A stretch of 64,000 nucleotides of DNA from Druceiella hillmani (GCA_039881145.1 JAYKKI010000023.1:3882501-3946500), one strand, 5' to 3'. Positions 23,100-35,135 are shown, counted from the first letter of the stretch. Notes: a model not told the origin generated them from the sequence alone. Made by a program: numbers and translations.

Positions 23100-23903
23100 T
23101 GTCAATTTTACCTCATTTTATTGAAACAAATTATTAACCATAATTATTTTCACCAACGGGGATTGGAGCTTTAAGGGGTGACCTCGTTTGTAGATATATT
23201 TCCACGTAACTTTCAAATAATGGAACCAATTATGATGCATTTTTCTATAAATACTGAATAATACTTCAGTGTAAATTCTTTAAAACTAAATATTGTACTG
23301 TGACAATCGACATGTAGTAATCCTCTTTCAATTTTAACGAGTTACTTTTAATATTCTTGTTTAATATCGCATTTAATTTGTTAAACTTAAGTATACAAAA
23401 TTGTAATTTGTTAAACATGTTTATCGGGCGGATTGAAGTTTTAAAAACGACCACGCTAACTGACTGCTTAGAGTTAAATAATGCCGCATTTGGTTTGACA
23501 GCTAATTTATAATTTGATCAACCAAAATTTGACCCAGTTTATAAGTTTTATTCAACTATGGACAAGCCATAAGCTAAGCGTACCTTTCGCATATATAATA
23601 TCTATACTCCATTCCAAAAGAGAATGTTTGTAAGCAAACCAATTTGATAGTTACGATAAGGTTAGCACAGATATATATTCAATCAATTGACGTCAAATTT
23701 ACCTCACTTTATTGAAACAAATTATTAACCATAATTATTTTCACCAACGCAGATTGGAGCGGTTAGGGTGATCTCGTTTATAGATATACTTCAACGTAAC
23801 TTTTAAATAAATGAAACAATTTTGATGTAGTTTTCTATAAATACTGAATAATACTTCAGTATAAGTTCTTTACAACTTAATATTGTACTGTAACAATCGA
23901 CAA
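23100..23903. repeat. 211-bp direct repeats flanking a dispersed repeat
   Basis: 23100-23312 and 23694-23903 are about 88% alike over their length ('attattaaccataattattt', 'actgaataatacttcagt', 'attgtactgt..caatcgaca'), 594 bp apart. The interval starts exactly at the junction with a copy of the dispersed repeat also found at 16717-17060. Either that repeat inserted next to a segment that was then duplicated, or the whole 594-bp block was tandemly duplicated and one copy lost the insert. Confidence 0.88.
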
Positions 23904-24096
23904 CCGCTAAAGAGTCAGCGGATATACGCAGACTTCATAGAATTTAATCCAAACTTCAGCTGAATATTTACTAGTTACATTTTTTTCGAACTATTTAAAA
24001 AATTATACCGGCAAACTATACCAGTTACTTTATATTCAATAGTACAAAAATTTGAACAGTTAACGCAATGCGTTTCTTGATGAACTTGATAGAGAG

Positions 24097-24656
24097 TCAA
24101 AGAAAGCAATAAAGGAAAGAGTAATGGGACAATTATCTGAAACGAGATAGTTATTAGCCTCTTAAAAGACATTTCTAGAAAGTTAATAACATGTCTTCTA
24201 AACATAATACTATTGGTCAAAGGAAATAGTAATGGGACAATTATCTGGAAACGAGATAATTATCAGCCTCTCAAGAGCCATTTTTATAAAGCTAATAACA
24301 TGTCTTCTAAACATAATACTATTGGTCAAAGGAAATAGTAATGAGACAATCATCTGGAAACGAGATAATTATCCGCTTCTTAAGAGCCATTTCTAGAAAG
24401 CTAATAACATGTCTTCTAAACATAATATCAATGATCAAAGGAAATAGTAATGATACAACTATCTGGATACGAGATAATTATCCGCGTCTTAAGAGTCATT
24501 TCTAGAAAGTTAATAACATATCTTCCAAACATAATATAGTTGGCCAAAGGAAATAGTAATGAGACAATTATATAGAAACGAGATAATTATCCGCCTCTTA
24601 AGAGCTATTTCTAAAAAGTTAAAAACATGTCTTCTAAACAAAATATAATTGGCCAA
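24097..24656. repeat. 109-bp tandem array, 5 copies
   Basis: 'catgtcttctaaacataat' recurs at 24191, 24300, 24409, 24518 (atatcttcc) and 24627, always 109 bp apart. Each unit contains 'gaaacgagataattat'. Confidence 0.95.
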
Positions 24657-26884
24657 TACGCCTTAAAAACACAATACGCTTTAGTATTTAAAAAAAAGGT
24701 TTGGATATTTGAGTATATATGTGAGTGAACGTTTGAGCCTATCATCCATACAGTAGTTGCAGTAACGGCACTAGAAAAAGTAACAAAACCGACAAAATTT
24801 ATATTTAAAAAACCTGTAGAACAATCTACTAACGAAACTAAACTCAACAAAGAATCATCCAAACAAACATCCACAAACCTAACAATACCGTCTATAGAAA
24901 ATACATGTTTGTATCCAATGCCCCGATATAGCCAAAACGTCCACTCCCCCACAGTTGTTTACGTAACATGCCGGCAAACGTACAAAACAACACAGTTGTA
25001 CTTCAAAAACATCGCCATGAGATCAAAGCCAATTTTAACAGTGTAAAGTTAGTACACACGTTTCAAACGAGGGTAGAATTGGCTTTACTGGAAAGCGTTA
25101 CTCTGAAATAAAAAGTTAATTAGTTCCGAGGCCATTTAGAATTTCTACAAACGGAGAACTATATAATAGGGGATGAATTGAATTTCGTTGTGGGGAGAGA
25201 AACAGTTTAAAGAGCTTGGACGCTCGACTACGCCGATACTAGGAAGTGTTATAATTAAAAAAAAATATTTTATACCAAGAAAAACTTATTAAGTATAAAT
25301 AAAAATCGCGCTATATTTAGGTACATACAAATGTTTAAGCATTTTACAAATATTGATTATTACTAGTGGACGCTCAGTGGTCGAAATTCGGCCGTAATTC
25401 ATTAAATTTTAAAGTCTGAATGTTAGTCATTTACGTAAAAGTCATTTAATCAATCTGACATTTTAAAATTCTTTGGCGACATTTTCTACTCTGTGTGACT
25501 GTTTAACCACAGACTGTTTTTGTCTTTGACGTTGCCAATATGAACGTAAACAATGAATCTTTTATCATTGAACATAAACAATGATTTTTTTATTGTTTTT
25601 TAATATATAATTTAATGTATATGTAACATATATTATATATACATTTTAGCTTTCTGCACTCCTCCTCCATATAAACTTTATACCAAATCTCACACTCTTC
25701 CGCAATATGCTTAAGAAGGGGTACTTAAGTTCTCTCTTCACGTATTAATATATAGTTTTGTAACTATGTTGACCCCATATGCCTTTCGAGGCCGTTTAGT
25801 TAAAAAATTAAAAGACATTTTCTCCTATCTGACGATCTGATCTACCAAAATAAAATGATTGTCTGTCAATATGTTCTATCAATACGTTCAGATTTGCATT
25901 TGATTATACTTTAAAAACAATGGAGCTAAAATGATAATTTCACTTTTTTCTTTGTTTATGTAAATGAATATAAATAAAAAACAACGTATTTAAAAAAAAA
26001 ATAACGCTCGCGATTATTTTATTAAAAACAATTCAAAAAGCAAGGGCAACTATAATGAAACGGCTGTGAAAGTATAACATTTATAACTTCTCTTTTCGCA
26101 ATCCTTTTCGCTTATTTGAATTTTAAGATTTTTTGGGTCTATTTTTTATTTAAATTCATGTTTGTTTTTTTCATATTCCGTGGTTAGTGTCAGTAACAAT
26201 GGCATTTAAGTCGAAAAGTCACAACAAACCGTTCGTTGCAAAAAGGCAGTTTGCACGAAAAAAAATTTTCAAATTTATTTTTTATAATAAAATAATCGCT
26301 AGCGAAAATTATACTCGTTAAATACCACGATTTTAATGTATATCCTTTCATTTAATAACCAGTAAACAGTTAAATTTTCATTGGTACTAAACTGAATTTC
26401 GTCCATCTCCATTAGTATAAACACATTGACACCAGTTTTCATGAATTAGGACGATCGGCACGAATTTTCCAATACAAACACGTAGGTTTTTTTCTGATCA
26501 TAAGTTATTTTACAAAACCCATAATCACTCGTCGTCAGGATAAAAGTAACGTATTTCTTTAAACTTGAAGGTGAACCACTGTGACAGCCTTAACAATTTC
26601 TATTCACCAGTTCTCAAGACCGCGCTCTTTGTTGTTACCACATAAGGGCTAATATTATAATTAATTATAATTGAATTTCAAGTCCTCAAGAAATATTTGA
26701 TCGAAACGAATATAACCCAGATTTTAATCAGAACCTCAAGTTAACTTCGTGATGGTTTAACAAAGACTAATTAATATAGAAAATAATATTAATTTCAGCA
26801 ATTATAATTAATTAAAATCTACATTATATAGTTAATAGTAGGAAGCCAGGCGCATAAGACGACTCGTGATTATGTGATTTTTAG
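24657..26884. other. Unassigned
   Basis: No gene recognised in 2.2 kb. The minus frame 24611-24952 begins in the 109-bp array and shows no domain. 25315-25360 ('tatatttaggtacatacaaa') may be a scrap of the repeat seen at 32975. Confidence 0.5.
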
Positions 26885-26995
26885 AGTTCCATAACTTAAA
26901 AGAAAAAAAACGAACCCTTATAAGATTACTCACGTGTCCGTTAATCTATCCGTCTATTTTTCTTAGAAACCGTGTGAGATGGAAACTAGAAATTT
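26885..26995 (-). mobile_element. Fragment of the common lepidopteran repeat
   Basis: 'aacgaacccttataagatta', 'ctcacgtgtccgttaatcta' and 'gaaaccgtgtgagatggaaa' match 54510-54590 closely. Both correspond to the inverse of the distal end of the element at 53747-54297. Part of the next segment ('actagaaatttgacacag') is itself duplicated. Confidence 0.65.
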
Positions 26996-27198
26996 GACAC
27001 AGTGACACTAGAAATTTGACACAGAGACACGCTAATTAAAGTATTCGATTGTTTTTTTTATTTCATGCATCGTATAGTGTATCATTTAAAATAGCAAGCG
27101 ATATGGATACAAAACACGGCCACTCTTCATCCACCCCCCCTCGTTGCCAAAACTGCTAAACTCAAAGAAACTTACAAAATCTCGATTGAGACAAAATG

Positions 27199-27552
27199 TA
27201 GCCCAGATTTTGTCCAGATCGAATATCATCAATATAGCCTGTTTTGTCCAGATCAAATATTATCAAAGTAGACTAGATTTTGTCCAGATCAAATATAATT
27301 AATGTAGCCTAGATTTTTTCCAGATCAAATATCATCAATGTAGCATAGATTTAGTCCAGATGAAATATAATTATCAATGTAGCCTAGATTTTATCCAGAT
27401 CAAATATCAATGTAGCCTAGATTTTGTCCAGACCAAATTTCATTAACGTCGCCTAGATTTAGTCCAGATGAAACATAATCAATGAAGCCCAGAGTTTGTC
27501 CAGATCAAATATCATCAATGTAGCCTAGATTTTGTCCTGATCAAATATCATC
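27199..27552. repeat. 36-bp minisatellite, about 10 copies
   Basis: Units read 'tagcctagattttgtccaga' then 'tcaaatatcatcaatg', with many substitutions and small deletions between copies. It is an old, degenerate array. Confidence 0.93.
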
Positions 27553-28819
27553 TCAATAATAAACGCATTCAAAACAGCCCAGTAGCTTTTGCGTACCACT
27601 CTAACAGACAGACCAATAGACACAAAATTTTAAAAAAGTTACTTTGGTTTCTGCTCGATCTCAACATGCTCGCAACACAAAATTTTCCAAAAATTGTCTA
27701 TTTAGAAAATCACACCCCCGAACGGTTTTATATAAAAGTACCGTAATAATGATTAATTTCCTTTCAACTACACCCTACCCTCGATAAAGTCTAGACTGAT
27801 GAACGAGAACATATGCTGCCCCTATCTGAAACTAGATTAGCTAAGTGAACACGTGGAATTCACCCGCGTGTGAATAACCATTGTTTAACTAGGCCATGTA
27901 TACGGTCTCGGCTAATTAAATTACGTATGTAGCACATAACCCTATGTACACTGGCTTCCTACTGACGCAAACTCTAATCGTTTGTAATCCAATATCTTTA
28001 AGTCGTACGCATATGCTCATTCAAACAGTGGAGCTGCAACACGAATTAAGAGCATTTCAACATTTTTGCTAAAAGTATCGATAGAACAAATTTGTTTTAT
28101 CAGAAAACACAAATCCCTACTATAATACGTGAATATGTTTTTCCTCGTTTGTTTGTTACTTAATAACTCTGTAGAGAACGAGCGGAGGCACTAACAAATT
28201 TTGCATATTAGTACCATAAGGAATAACAAAAAAAACCTCTCTTAAGGCGTCTGTCTTAAAAAGAAGAAAATTCTTCATTAAATCATCAGTCACTTATAAT
28301 TTTAACATATAATATAATAATCAATCTACCTATGACTTTACGTCGTTCTCAGTCAAACAAAAAACAGTTCTTTTAAATTTACGATCTCACAAATAAACAC
28401 AAGTATTGAATATATTTGGCGTTAATTTTGTAGAAATTCATTATTCACTAACTAAGCTATCTTACTACTACTACTTATCTTACACTAGCAAAGATATCTT
28501 TGCTATTTGCCCACCTGAAGATGTTGTAATACAACGAAAGGTAGGTCGTAGTAAAGAACTTAAAGAAACTAGAAATAATACTACATCACGTAGTTTCATT
28601 TAATTGTAAACACAAGTATCCTATATCTATCTACCGTAGTATAAACTATAGTCCCATGGAGAATAGAGGAACTTATTTTGCAATGTAACATTGCCAAATT
28701 TCTGAACTGGCCAAGATACGTATTGGCGCTCACACTAACGCTCTATCTACACCGAGCTATGGACACTACTCTGGGTTACAACATCGACAAAATGGCATTG
28801 AAATTATTTTGTATGATAT
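27553..28819. other. Mostly unassigned, with a repeat at 28406-28620
   Basis: 28407-28450 ('atatatttggcgttaatttt') and 28580-28605 ('tacatcacgtagtttcattt') match the two ends of 16645-16715, so this is a related copy with a different middle. 28489-28506 ('agcaaagatatctttgct') is a perfect 18-bp palindrome. No gene recognised. Confidence 0.5.
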
Positions 28820-29725
28820 TAACATTTAGCGAAAGTTGATTTTAGTAAATGCAATCCGGTGGCGGACTTACAAGTTCAATGTTATTTTTTTTCACACAGT
28901 TGAAGCGATGTCACACCAGATTACAATCACAAATTTTTATTTACAATAACTATTATATGACATTAACTTTCATGACATCAACATTTAATATTTAGCGAAA
29001 GTTGATTTTAGTAACTGCAATCCGGTGGCGGACTTACAAGTTCAGTGTTATTTTTTTTCACACAGAAGTTGCACGCAATTAGTTGAAGCGATGTCACACC
29101 AGATTACAATCACTAATTTTTATTTACAATAACTATTATATGATATTAACTTTCATGACATCAACATTTAATATTTAGCGAAAGTTGATTTTAGTAACTG
29201 CAATCCGGTGGCGGACTTACAAGTTCAGTGTTATTTTTTTTCACACAGAAGTCGCACACAATTAGTTGAAGCGATGTCACACCAGATTACAATCACTAAT
29301 TTTTATTTACAATAACTATTATCTGATATTAACTTTAATGACATCAACATTTAACATTTAGCGAAAGTTGATTTTAGTAACTGAATCCGGTGGCGGACTT
29401 ACAAGTTCAGTGTTATTTTTTTTTCACACAGAAGTCGCACACAATTAGTTGAAGCGATGTCACACCAGATTACAATCACTAATTTTTATTTACAATAACT
29501 ATTATATGACATTAACTTTAATGACATCAACATTTAACATTTAGCGAAAGTTGATTTTAGTAACTGCAATCCGGTGGCAGACTTACAAGTTCAGTATCGT
29601 TTTTGTCACACAGAAGTCGCACACAATTAGTTGAAGCGATGTCACACCAGATTACAATCACTAATTTTGATTTACAACAACTATTATATGATATTAACTT
29701 TAATTGCATCAACATTTAACAAAAT
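28820..29725. repeat. 183-bp tandem array, about 5 copies
   Basis: 'tagcgaaagttgattttag' recurs at 28827, 28993, 29176, 29359 and 29542. The first interval is 166 bp because 17 bases ('agaagttgcacgcaatt' in the next copy) are missing. The others are 183 bp. The array ends about 240 bp downstream of the minus-strand gene at 29964. Confidence 0.95.
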
Positions 29726-29963
29726 GTTTTTTTTATAACTACAGGTCAGTGACAGATAATCTTTCAATTACAGTTTCGTTTTACTTTGCAAAACAAAATT
29801 AAATAGCAATTACATAGTTCCAACTTCATTCATTACGGCTAAGGACCACTTTACAATTTAACAGCGAAGGACCAATTTAAACTTTTAACACTTACACTAG
29901 CTGTCCAATATTTGCAACTGTTTCTACGATGAACCTAAAATAGCTAGACGATAAAAGCTTCTC

Positions 29964-30758
29964 CTAGACCTGCGTGAACTGGAGGCAGACAGGCTGACGA
30001 GGTGCGGGACGCGGTACCGTTGCCGGGCGTCGCGGAGCCAATCTCAACGTAGGTGCTTGAGGCATCGCCCCACACAGATCACTCGCCCAACGGCAGCTCG
30101 GCCGCGGCCATCTTAACGAACTCCACCGGCGGCGCTTCTCGCCGAAAGCGCTCGTCATGCGCTCCCCAGGTTTCGACTCTTCGAATACCATGCGGGGACT
30201 TTCCAACGAATCCGATTTCGATGACAAGCGCGAGCACCTGCTCTGGATGGCGGCGCGTAAACGCTGGTACTTAGACTCGCACTGTTCCTTGTCATCACGA
30301 TCACTGACCTTGTTTACGGTCGACGTGTGCTCCCCGGATTTCGTCTCCTCAAACACCGGGCGAGGACTCTCCAGTGTCTCCGATTTCGGGGAGAATTTGC
30401 TCTGAATAGCTGAACGCAGACGCTGATACTTGGACTGCTGTTGCTCACTCTCATCGCCGATCCTGCTGACAATTCGCGGCCCACTGGTAGGCCTGCTGAA
30501 TATTCTGGTATCATCTTTGACGTTTTTGCTTGGTTCAGCGGCGCTGCGTCGCAGCTTGACTGCATCGAGTAGCTTGATAGTGAACGGACGAGGAGGGTCT
30601 GTATTAGTAGCGACGCTGACGCGCGCTGGTGGCGGTAGCTCGGGTACAGCGCTGAGCGCACAGGGCGTGTACGCAGCGTGTTCAAGGTCGGGCACGCTGT
30701 GAAAGCGGTAGGCGGCGTGCACGGTGCTCACGGCGGCTGGCCACACGTCCTGCATCAT
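29964..30758 (-). CDS. Uncharacterised protein with internal repeat (264 codons as read)
   Basis: I do not recognise the protein. The frame starts MMQDVW at 30758, is GC-rich in an AT-rich region, and has an in-frame TAG five codons upstream, so it is either a complete start or the first coding exon. A possible splice acceptor, 'ttcctcggctattag', lies about 45 bases before the ATG. Residues 35-60 are Pro/Ala-rich with 'ATNTDPPRPFTIKLLDAVKL'. Residues 109-143 and 162-199 are two copies of a SKYQRLRxAIQS...ESPRxVFEExKxGE unit. No signal peptide, membrane segment or enzyme motif is seen. At least a dozen shared residues in the two units use different synonymous codons, which argues that protein sequence was under selection. 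After residue 200 the frame becomes Arg/Trp/Pro-rich, as if read out of frame. Confidence 0.6.
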   Translation of the reverse strand: MMQDVWPAAVSTVHAAYRFHSVPDLEHAAYTPCALSAVPELPPPARVSVATNTDPPRPFTIKLLDAVKLRRSAAEPSKNVKDDTRIFSRPTSGPRIVSRIGDESEQQQSKYQRLRSAIQSKFSPKSETLESPRPVFEETKSGEHTSTVNKVSDRDDKEQCESKYQRLRAAIQSRCSRLSSKSDSLESPRMVFEESKPGERMTSAFGEKRRRWSSLRWPRPSCRWASDLCGAMPQAPTLRLAPRRPATVPRPAPRQPVCLQFTQV

Positions 30759-31134
30759 GGGCGCAGTAAGCTAGTTTGTCGCCGCCGCCCGCCCTACGCT
30801 AATAGCCGAGGAATAATATGTGTGGCATTTCTAAGGATTCTCGCGTAGCGGGTGTGCCGTAAGAAGCTTAGAAGTATAATGAAATTTAAACTATTAAGAG
30901 CTTTCGTGTATTTTGAAAAAATGAATTTTTACAACTTTATTTGTTCAAAATACACAAAATCTCATTAGAATCTAAATTTCATTTTATAATAGTTTCTCAG
31001 TACACATCCTATTTTTACACACTATGACGGTTATAGACGGCTATTTATTTTTGTTTTTAATGTAAAAAAAAAACAAAATTAAACATTCACAATATTTTTT
31101 ACATTCATTTAGGCAAACAAATCTTAAAGACTAC
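30759..31134. other. Region upstream of the minus-strand gene
   Basis: 30759-30850 is GC-rich ('cgccgccgcccgccctacgc') and may be 5' untranslated or promoter sequence. The rest is AT-rich with nothing recognisable. Confidence 0.4.
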
Positions 31135-31730
31135 GTACTCTTACTTTTTAGCTATGTAAGTAAAAAGTTGGAAAAAATCACGACACCGACGTATATGAAA
31201 CATTACGAAGGAAAATTGTTTAGATTAACTTGCATTAATAAATTAAAGAGGCAATCAATGTTTTCTTATGCCCGTAACACATATATTAAGCAATACATTT
31301 ACATGGTGAAAAACATTATTTCAATCTCGAATAGTACTCTTACTTTTTCGCTATGTATATAAAAATCGGAAAAAATCACGATACCGGCATATACAAAACA
31401 CTACGAAGGACCATTGTTTGGTTAACGTGCATTAATAAATTAAAGAGGCAATCAATGTTTTCTTAGACCCGTAACACATATACTAAGCAATACATTTACA
31501 TGGTGAAAAACATTATTTCAATGTCGAATAGTTCTCTTACTTTTTAGCTATGTAAGTAAAAAGTGCGAAAAAATCACGACACCGACGTATATGAAACACT
31601 ACAAAGGAAAATTGTTATGGTTAACTTGCATTAATAAATTAAAGAGGCAATCAACATTTCCTTCCGCCCGTAACACATATAATAGGCATTATATTCAAAT
31701 AGTGAAAAACAATATTAATTTGTTTAACAG
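31135..31730. repeat. 198-bp tandem array, 3 copies
   Basis: 'gtactcttactttttagc' begins at 31135, at 31334 (ttcgc variant) and at 31531 (gttctc variant). Each unit contains 'taataaattaaagaggcaat' and 'cgtaacacatat'. The plus frames 31168-31362 and 31591-31791 are the same false reading in two copies. Confidence 0.94.
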
Positions 31731-32339
31731 TTTAATTATAATACTATATACTATTAACCGTTGCAATTCTTATATGTACCTATGTAAATAAGTATGGAAC
31801 TTTCGTAGTGTGAGTACTATTGAAACAAAGGGGCGTATTCCACAGACGCGATTGGGCAAAAACGATTTGATGACCTAATCTAATAGCCTATTCAATACAG
31901 ATTTCACATAAAAATTCCATTAACTAACCAGCTGTTTGATAACGTCCTCACATCGTCACGCACTATACCGTGACCATTTCATATTGTAATACGTTTATTA
32001 AATTAAACTCAACTTTTTACACACTCCATAAATCATCAACATAACATGCGATTCGAAATAATCAACGTCGCAATGAAAGATTCAATTTATAAGCGAATTT
32101 CACTAGAAGGTAATAATTACAAAAATCATATACCAAAAAATTTTAAAAATGTCTGTATCGGGACGAACTGCGAAAAATTGTAGTAACCAAACCAACTAGC
32201 AGATGAACTAACTCTTAAAAATAAAATATTTGTCATAAATTCATTATTATAAATATTATAATACAGGAAAATGACATAAATTTGAAATGTCGAAAAGAAA
32301 AAAATTAATAGATAAGTTTTTTGGAAAAGAATGTTCATG
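31731..32339. other. Unassigned
   Basis: AT-rich with no recognisable gene or repeat. Confidence 0.5.
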
Positions 32340-32510
32340 AAAGCAGGTAATATTTTATTTATTTATTTATATACTTTAATGTATGGTTGACTGGATTAAT
32401 ACTGACTTGACTGGATTGATACATGGAAGAGATTGCTCATGTAGCAATAAGTTCGCCATGTACTATACATAAAAGTTAATAAAGTACTAAATAAATAAAT
32501 GTATACAAAT
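32340..32510 (+). mobile_element. LINE 3' end (jockey-like tail), second copy
   Basis: 'catggaagagattgctcatg' then 'tagcaataagttcgccatgt' and 'actaaataaataaatg' give the same 3' tail as at 15170-15265. Confidence 0.65.
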
Positions 32511-32574
32511 TATACATAAGACAGACTTAACGCTATGAGAGTAATCCCTTATATTCAACTAGATCATTAGTCTA

Positions 32575-32640
32575 GCCCTGCTTGATAAGCAGCCAGGATC
32601 GAACCCGAGCCCCACAGTGCATCTCACTACAAAAAACCAT
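32575..32640. mobile_element. Possible tRNA-derived SINE scrap
   Basis: 'ggatcgaacccgagcccc' contains a match to the RNA polymerase III B box (GWTCRANNC), as in tRNA-derived SINEs. No A box or full body is identifiable. Confidence 0.25.
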
Positions 32641-32941
32641 AAATCTGTGATGAACCCAAGATACCACGGCTACGATAATCATTTTCGTAAATAGATAAAA
32701 ATAAATGCATATTATATCTAGCTAATTATCTCGCTTGGTCGTTTTTGAACTTTAGCCGTGTTAATTTGCAATAATGCTGACTACATATGTGTTTACAATA
32801 ATCCAACATTTGACTGTTATTCCAATTATTATAGACATCATTTAGATGGGGCATCAAATATACGCCAGAAAGTCTGGCTTTTTTTCTACATGCTAGGTGA
32901 AGTTAGTAGCATATCACCTAGTTTGAGTGTGAGTTCTACTT

Positions 32942-33100
32942 GAACTACTTTTACGAGGGTTTCGTACATATTTAGGTACATAAACAAGTTTAAATATTGA
33001 AATATAACGTAATTCTATTATTTCCCACCACTTTAATATATTTCCCTAGGATATCTTTGACGAGCGTAGAAATATCGTGAATTTCTAAAAAAACGACAAG
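32942..33100 (-). repeat. Copy of the 'cctagtatatcttt' dispersed repeat, inverted
   Basis: 'acgagggtttcgtacatatt' is the inverse of 55575-55597 ('aatatgtacgaaacactcgt'). 'ccctaggatatctttgacga' then 'gcgtagaaatatcgtgaatt' matches the left arm of the hairpin at 3944-3985. Confidence 0.65.
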
Positions 33101-33936
33101 GCCCAGAATAATCGCTGTAATTTTTCTGCAATCTTCCAGTGAGATTCCACCAATACCGTTTTTTTTTATTTTTGGTTCGTTAGTTTTAAAAATAAAGGGG
33201 AAGGAGTGAATAAAACATAAAATTTGATATGAAACTAACAGTCTTTATTTTAAAAATATCTACACGCATGCACTGAAGGTGAACGAATCCAAAATAACTG
33301 TTACCAAAAGTAACCTTATTTTAAAATGACAGTCGAAATCGTAAGATAACAATACTCAAGGCCTAAATCGAAGAAATGACGAATTGAAAAGTTTGCTGTG
33401 TTAAATGAATAAAAAAGTGCGCGTTACACAAAGAAATAAGACAAAACAATTATAATATAATTTAAGCAAAAAAAAGAAATTTTAAGAAAACTTCCAATCG
33501 AATTCTCTAAAACCAATATTAATATGGCTATTTTTCATAAATTTTCACACCATACCGGCAATGGTGTTAGAAAAACCTTTATACAATAATTCGCTGAATT
33601 TTACATGTCTTCAATTACCTTTATCTGTTTCACTTTTAAACCATTTTTATGTATAAAACAATTTGCAGGACACTCGGTTTGTTGACAACATGTCAATATC
33701 AATCACACAAAGTAAACTCCTTCTATCGACGATGTGCCGACATGAACGCTAAACGTGTTAAAAAAAATTGTCGTCAAAAATAATAATCAACATACGTTGA
33801 GGAGAGACACCAAAAATAATAAACAACATACATATAATTCCAATCATGAATCTTCACCCACAAGCGATAAACCTACTTTTTTTTTAATAGACCTGACATA
33901 ATACACTAGACTGCGGTGCCATCAAGATAAAATAAT
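33101..33936. other. Unassigned
   Basis: No gene or array recognised. Confidence 0.5.
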
Positions 33937-34390
33937 CCATCCCTAAAGTTAGATAATAGCAATTGATTACTTTGAAGACAAAAGAGACCATAGTTACTGC
34001 TAGATAATATCAATTGAGTATTTTCTAAAACCAGAGACCATATTTACTACTAAACAATAGCAACTGAGTAACCTTAAAAAAAAAGAAGCCATATTTACTG
34101 CTGGATAATAGCAATTGAACACTCTCAAAGCAAAAGAGACCATATTTACTGCTAGATAATATCGATTGAGTATTTTCTAAAACCAGAGACCATATTTACT
34201 ACTAAACAATAGCAACTGAGTAACCTTAAGAAAAAAGAGGCCATATTTACTGCTGGATAATAGCAATTGAACACTCTCAAAGCAAAAGAGACCATATTTA
34301 CTGCTAGATAATATCGATTGAGTATTTTCTAAAACCAGAGACCATATTTACTACTAGATAATAGCAACTGGGCACTCTCAAGACAAAAAC
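33937..34390. repeat. 51-bp array, 9 units, trimeric higher-order pattern
   Basis: Units phased on 'ccatatttactgctagataa' begin at 33988, 34038, 34089, 34140, 34190, 34241, 34292 and 34342, after a diverged first unit. Three unit types ('tgagtattttctaaaaccag', 'tgagtaaccttaagaaaaaa', 'tgaacactctcaaagcaaaa') follow in fixed order, giving a period of about 152 bp. Confidence 0.95.
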
Positions 34391-34976
34391 TTTACTGCAA
34401 ATTATAAAACTGTTAAATAAATATGCCGCAAAGGCGCAATTCAGTTCAAATGCAAGAGACGCAGCGCATCAGAGCATGGCCATCACCTTTATCGAGATAG
34501 GTGTCAGCAGATAAGGAGAACCACTTTCACATCTCGGTGACCTCTACAAAATTCGACGAAAAATAAATCAATAGCGAAATTTTACTTTTAACTTACGTAC
34601 TACGTTTATTCTGTAATTATAGTAAACCAAAAACGATAACTTGTCGAGTTTCAAATTTAAGGCATCCAGGATTCTGAGTTTTTAGGTACCAGTATGACTC
34701 GTGACGCAGAAATAAACTCATAATTAAATCACATCTTCGTTAAATGACAACAGTTAAATGTTTGCCCCATTTTCCTGCTGCATTCTAATATCGAAACATG
34801 TCAAACAGAATGACGCCTTCAGAAAACCTCTGAAATCCGGAAAACAAACATTTCATACACTTAATGTTTTATTTTTTTTTTTCTAATTAAAATTAATTAG
34901 AAATAATTAAGATTAGAGACATGGAAATTGGTATTTAGAATGAAGAAACACCTATTTCAGCATTTTTGGAAAATCA
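34391..34976. other. Unassigned
   Basis: A slightly GC-richer segment at 34435-34550 is followed by AT-rich DNA. No gene recognised. Confidence 0.45.
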
Positions 34977-34989
34977 CTAACCATAAGTA

Positions 34990-35135
34990 ATTATAGGGTC
35001 GGCGCTTTGGTGTGTTCGGTTGATAATAGGTTTAGAGTCTTTGACGGTGACGCGTACCGCAGGTTTCCGAATTCGATTCCCAGTCACTCGTTGAACGGGG
35101 CTAGTGTGGTATTTGTAATACCTAGTAGCTAAACA
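34990..35135 (+). mobile_element. SINE-like sequence with B box
   Basis: 'ccgcaggtttccgaattcga' then 'ttcccagtcactcgttgaac' and 'gtgtggtatttgtaatacc' resembles the lepidopteran SINE body 'accgcaggttcccgggttcg' followed by 'attccc' and a TGTGTGGTTTGTAATA tail. There is a B-box-like TTCGATTCC. The copy is decayed. The minus frame 34977-35168 is not a gene. Confidence 0.45.

Noticed and set aside
35040..35100. tRNA gene
   Set aside because: A B-box-like TTCGATTCC is present, but there is no A box, acceptor stem or anticodon arm. A SINE remnant fits better.
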